Assembly (NCBI RefSeq): GCF_000740775.1
Contig: NZ_JFGS01000036.1
Span: forward strand, 1-34,370
Length of the DNA stretch: 34,370 nucleotides
DNA from: Haematobacter missouriensis
GTDB taxonomy: Bacteria; Pseudomonadota; Alphaproteobacteria; Rhodobacterales; Rhodobacteraceae
Direction: 5' to 3'
The notes under the pieces were generated by a model. The model was given only the letters and a program-made list of their open reading frames with translations. It was not told the origin of the DNA and made no database searches. Positions 33,929 to 34,370 of this stretch are shown here, one piece after another. How positions within the stretch are numbered: the first letter of the stretch is position 1; each line of letters opens with the position of its first letter. A program made the translations under genes and the position numbers.

Positions 33929-33947
33929 CATACTACGCGGTATGTTG
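33929..33947. promoter_or_regulatory. TetR operator, copy 2, within divergent promoters
   Basis: The site reads CATACTACGCGGTATGTTG; with its flank, ACATAC and GTATGT form a perfect dyad at 33928-33945. It fills the spacer of a good promoter for the ligase gene: TTGACA (33925-33930), 17 bases, CATGAT (33948-33953). A repressor here would block it, and would also affect the divergent crotonase gene. Shared with copy 1 at 16 of 19 bases. Confidence 0.75.
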
Positions 33948-34019
33948 CATGATTTGCAGGGCATTGCAAACGGCTTTTGCATGTCCATACGAATGGGGCG
34001 CGTGTGGGAGGAGGACCAG

Positions 34020-34370
34020 ATGGAACAAGAGGACAAGGCACTCGACCGGGAGCAAGCGGTATTGCGCAATCTGCTGGACCGGTATGCGGAGGACCGCCCT
34101 GAGGCGCTTTTCGTGCATTTCTGGCCCGATGTTCAGTGGTCCTACCGCGTGACATGGGAGAAGGTCCGTCAGCGCGCCGCAACGCTGCACGCGCATGGCG
34201 TCCGCCGCGGCAGCCATGTTCTATGCTTCATGGGGAACGGGCCTGACCTGCTCGTCACCTGGTTCGCAATCAACTACCTTTGCGCTGTCTATATCCCCTT
34301 GAATACAGCCTCTCGCGGTAAGCCGCTCGAACATATTCTAACCGACATTCCCCAAGTGGCCTGCCGCTTG
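34020..34370 (+). CDS. Acyl-CoA ligase (CaiC-like), 5' part only
   Basis: The first 117 codons of an AMP-forming acyl-CoA ligase, cut by the window end. It starts MEQEDKALDREQAVLRNLL after GGAGGAGGACCAG. GVRRGSHVLCFMGNGPDLLVTWFAINYLCAVYIPLN is the conserved N-domain block, and NTASRGKPLEHILTD resembles crotonobetaine/carnitine-CoA ligase-type enzymes. The ATP-binding and catalytic motifs lie outside the window. It would activate the acid taken up for the surrounding CoA pathway; its promoter contains TetR operator copy 2. Confidence 0.82.
   Translation, partial: MEQEDKALDREQAVLRNLLDRYAEDRPEALFVHFWPDVQWSYRVTWEKVRQRAATLHAHGVRRGSHVLCFMGNGPDLLVTWFAINYLCAVYIPLNTASRGKPLEHILTDIPQVACRL

Noticed and set aside
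1-34370. CRISPR arrays, tRNA or rRNA genes, prophage or defence systems
   Set aside because: No regularly spaced repeats, cloverleaf sequences, integrase, phage structural or defence genes were recognised on either strand.

Overview
The window is GC-rich and gene-dense. It looks like a chromosomal piece of an alphaproteobacterium, most likely Rhodobacteraceae (roseobacter-type). The grounds are a pca operon read away from a divergent pcaQ, a DUF849/BKACE gene inside that operon, many ATGA/TGATG start-stop overlaps, and strong GGAGG-type ribosome binding sites. Species assignment is inference. No tRNA, rRNA, CRISPR array or intact transposase was seen.

Layout. (1) 105-6260, + strand: an arginine deiminase operon with a YfcC-type carrier, an AdiC-like APC exchanger, arcA, arcB and arcC, closed by a hairpin terminator. 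It would import arginine, make ornithine, NH3 and CO2, and yield ATP through carbamate kinase. (2) 6263-10976, - strand: protocatechuate operon pcaD-pcaC-pcaH-pcaG-BKACE-pcaB, with the LysR regulator pcaQ divergent at 11019. No pcaI, pcaJ or pcaF is present; the BKACE gene could finish the pathway in their place. (3) 12019-13017: an exported serine hydrolase of the beta-lactamase/esterase fold. (4) 13019-22325: a LysR gene and an ArgE-like M20 deacylase on the - strand, divergent from a five-gene dipeptide/oligopeptide ABC importer, followed by an AbgB-like M20 amidohydrolase. This looks like an uptake-and-hydrolysis unit for an N-acyl amino acid or peptide. (5) 22658-28532: a tightly overlapped seven-gene MoxR/DUF58/VWA (bat-like) operon, preceded by a terminator and an 11-bp-spaced direct repeat. 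(6) 28613-34370: a CoA-thioester catabolic region under a TetR regulator. It holds MaoC hydratase, SDR dehydrogenase and thioesterase on +; enoyl-CoA hydratase-like protein, LivK-like binding protein and second thioesterase on -; and an acyl-CoA ligase cut by the window end.

Main points for a second look. Two nearly identical TetR operators (29305-29323 and 33929-33947) tie the two halves of region 6 into one regulon. The BKACE gene suggests a CoA-transferase-free end to the beta-ketoadipate pathway. A 35-bp near-perfect inverted repeat lies between two convergent thioesterase genes and repeats the C-terminal peptide code of one of them. A 159-bp MITE-like element with imperfect terminal inverted repeats sits inside the binding-protein/thioesterase transcription unit.
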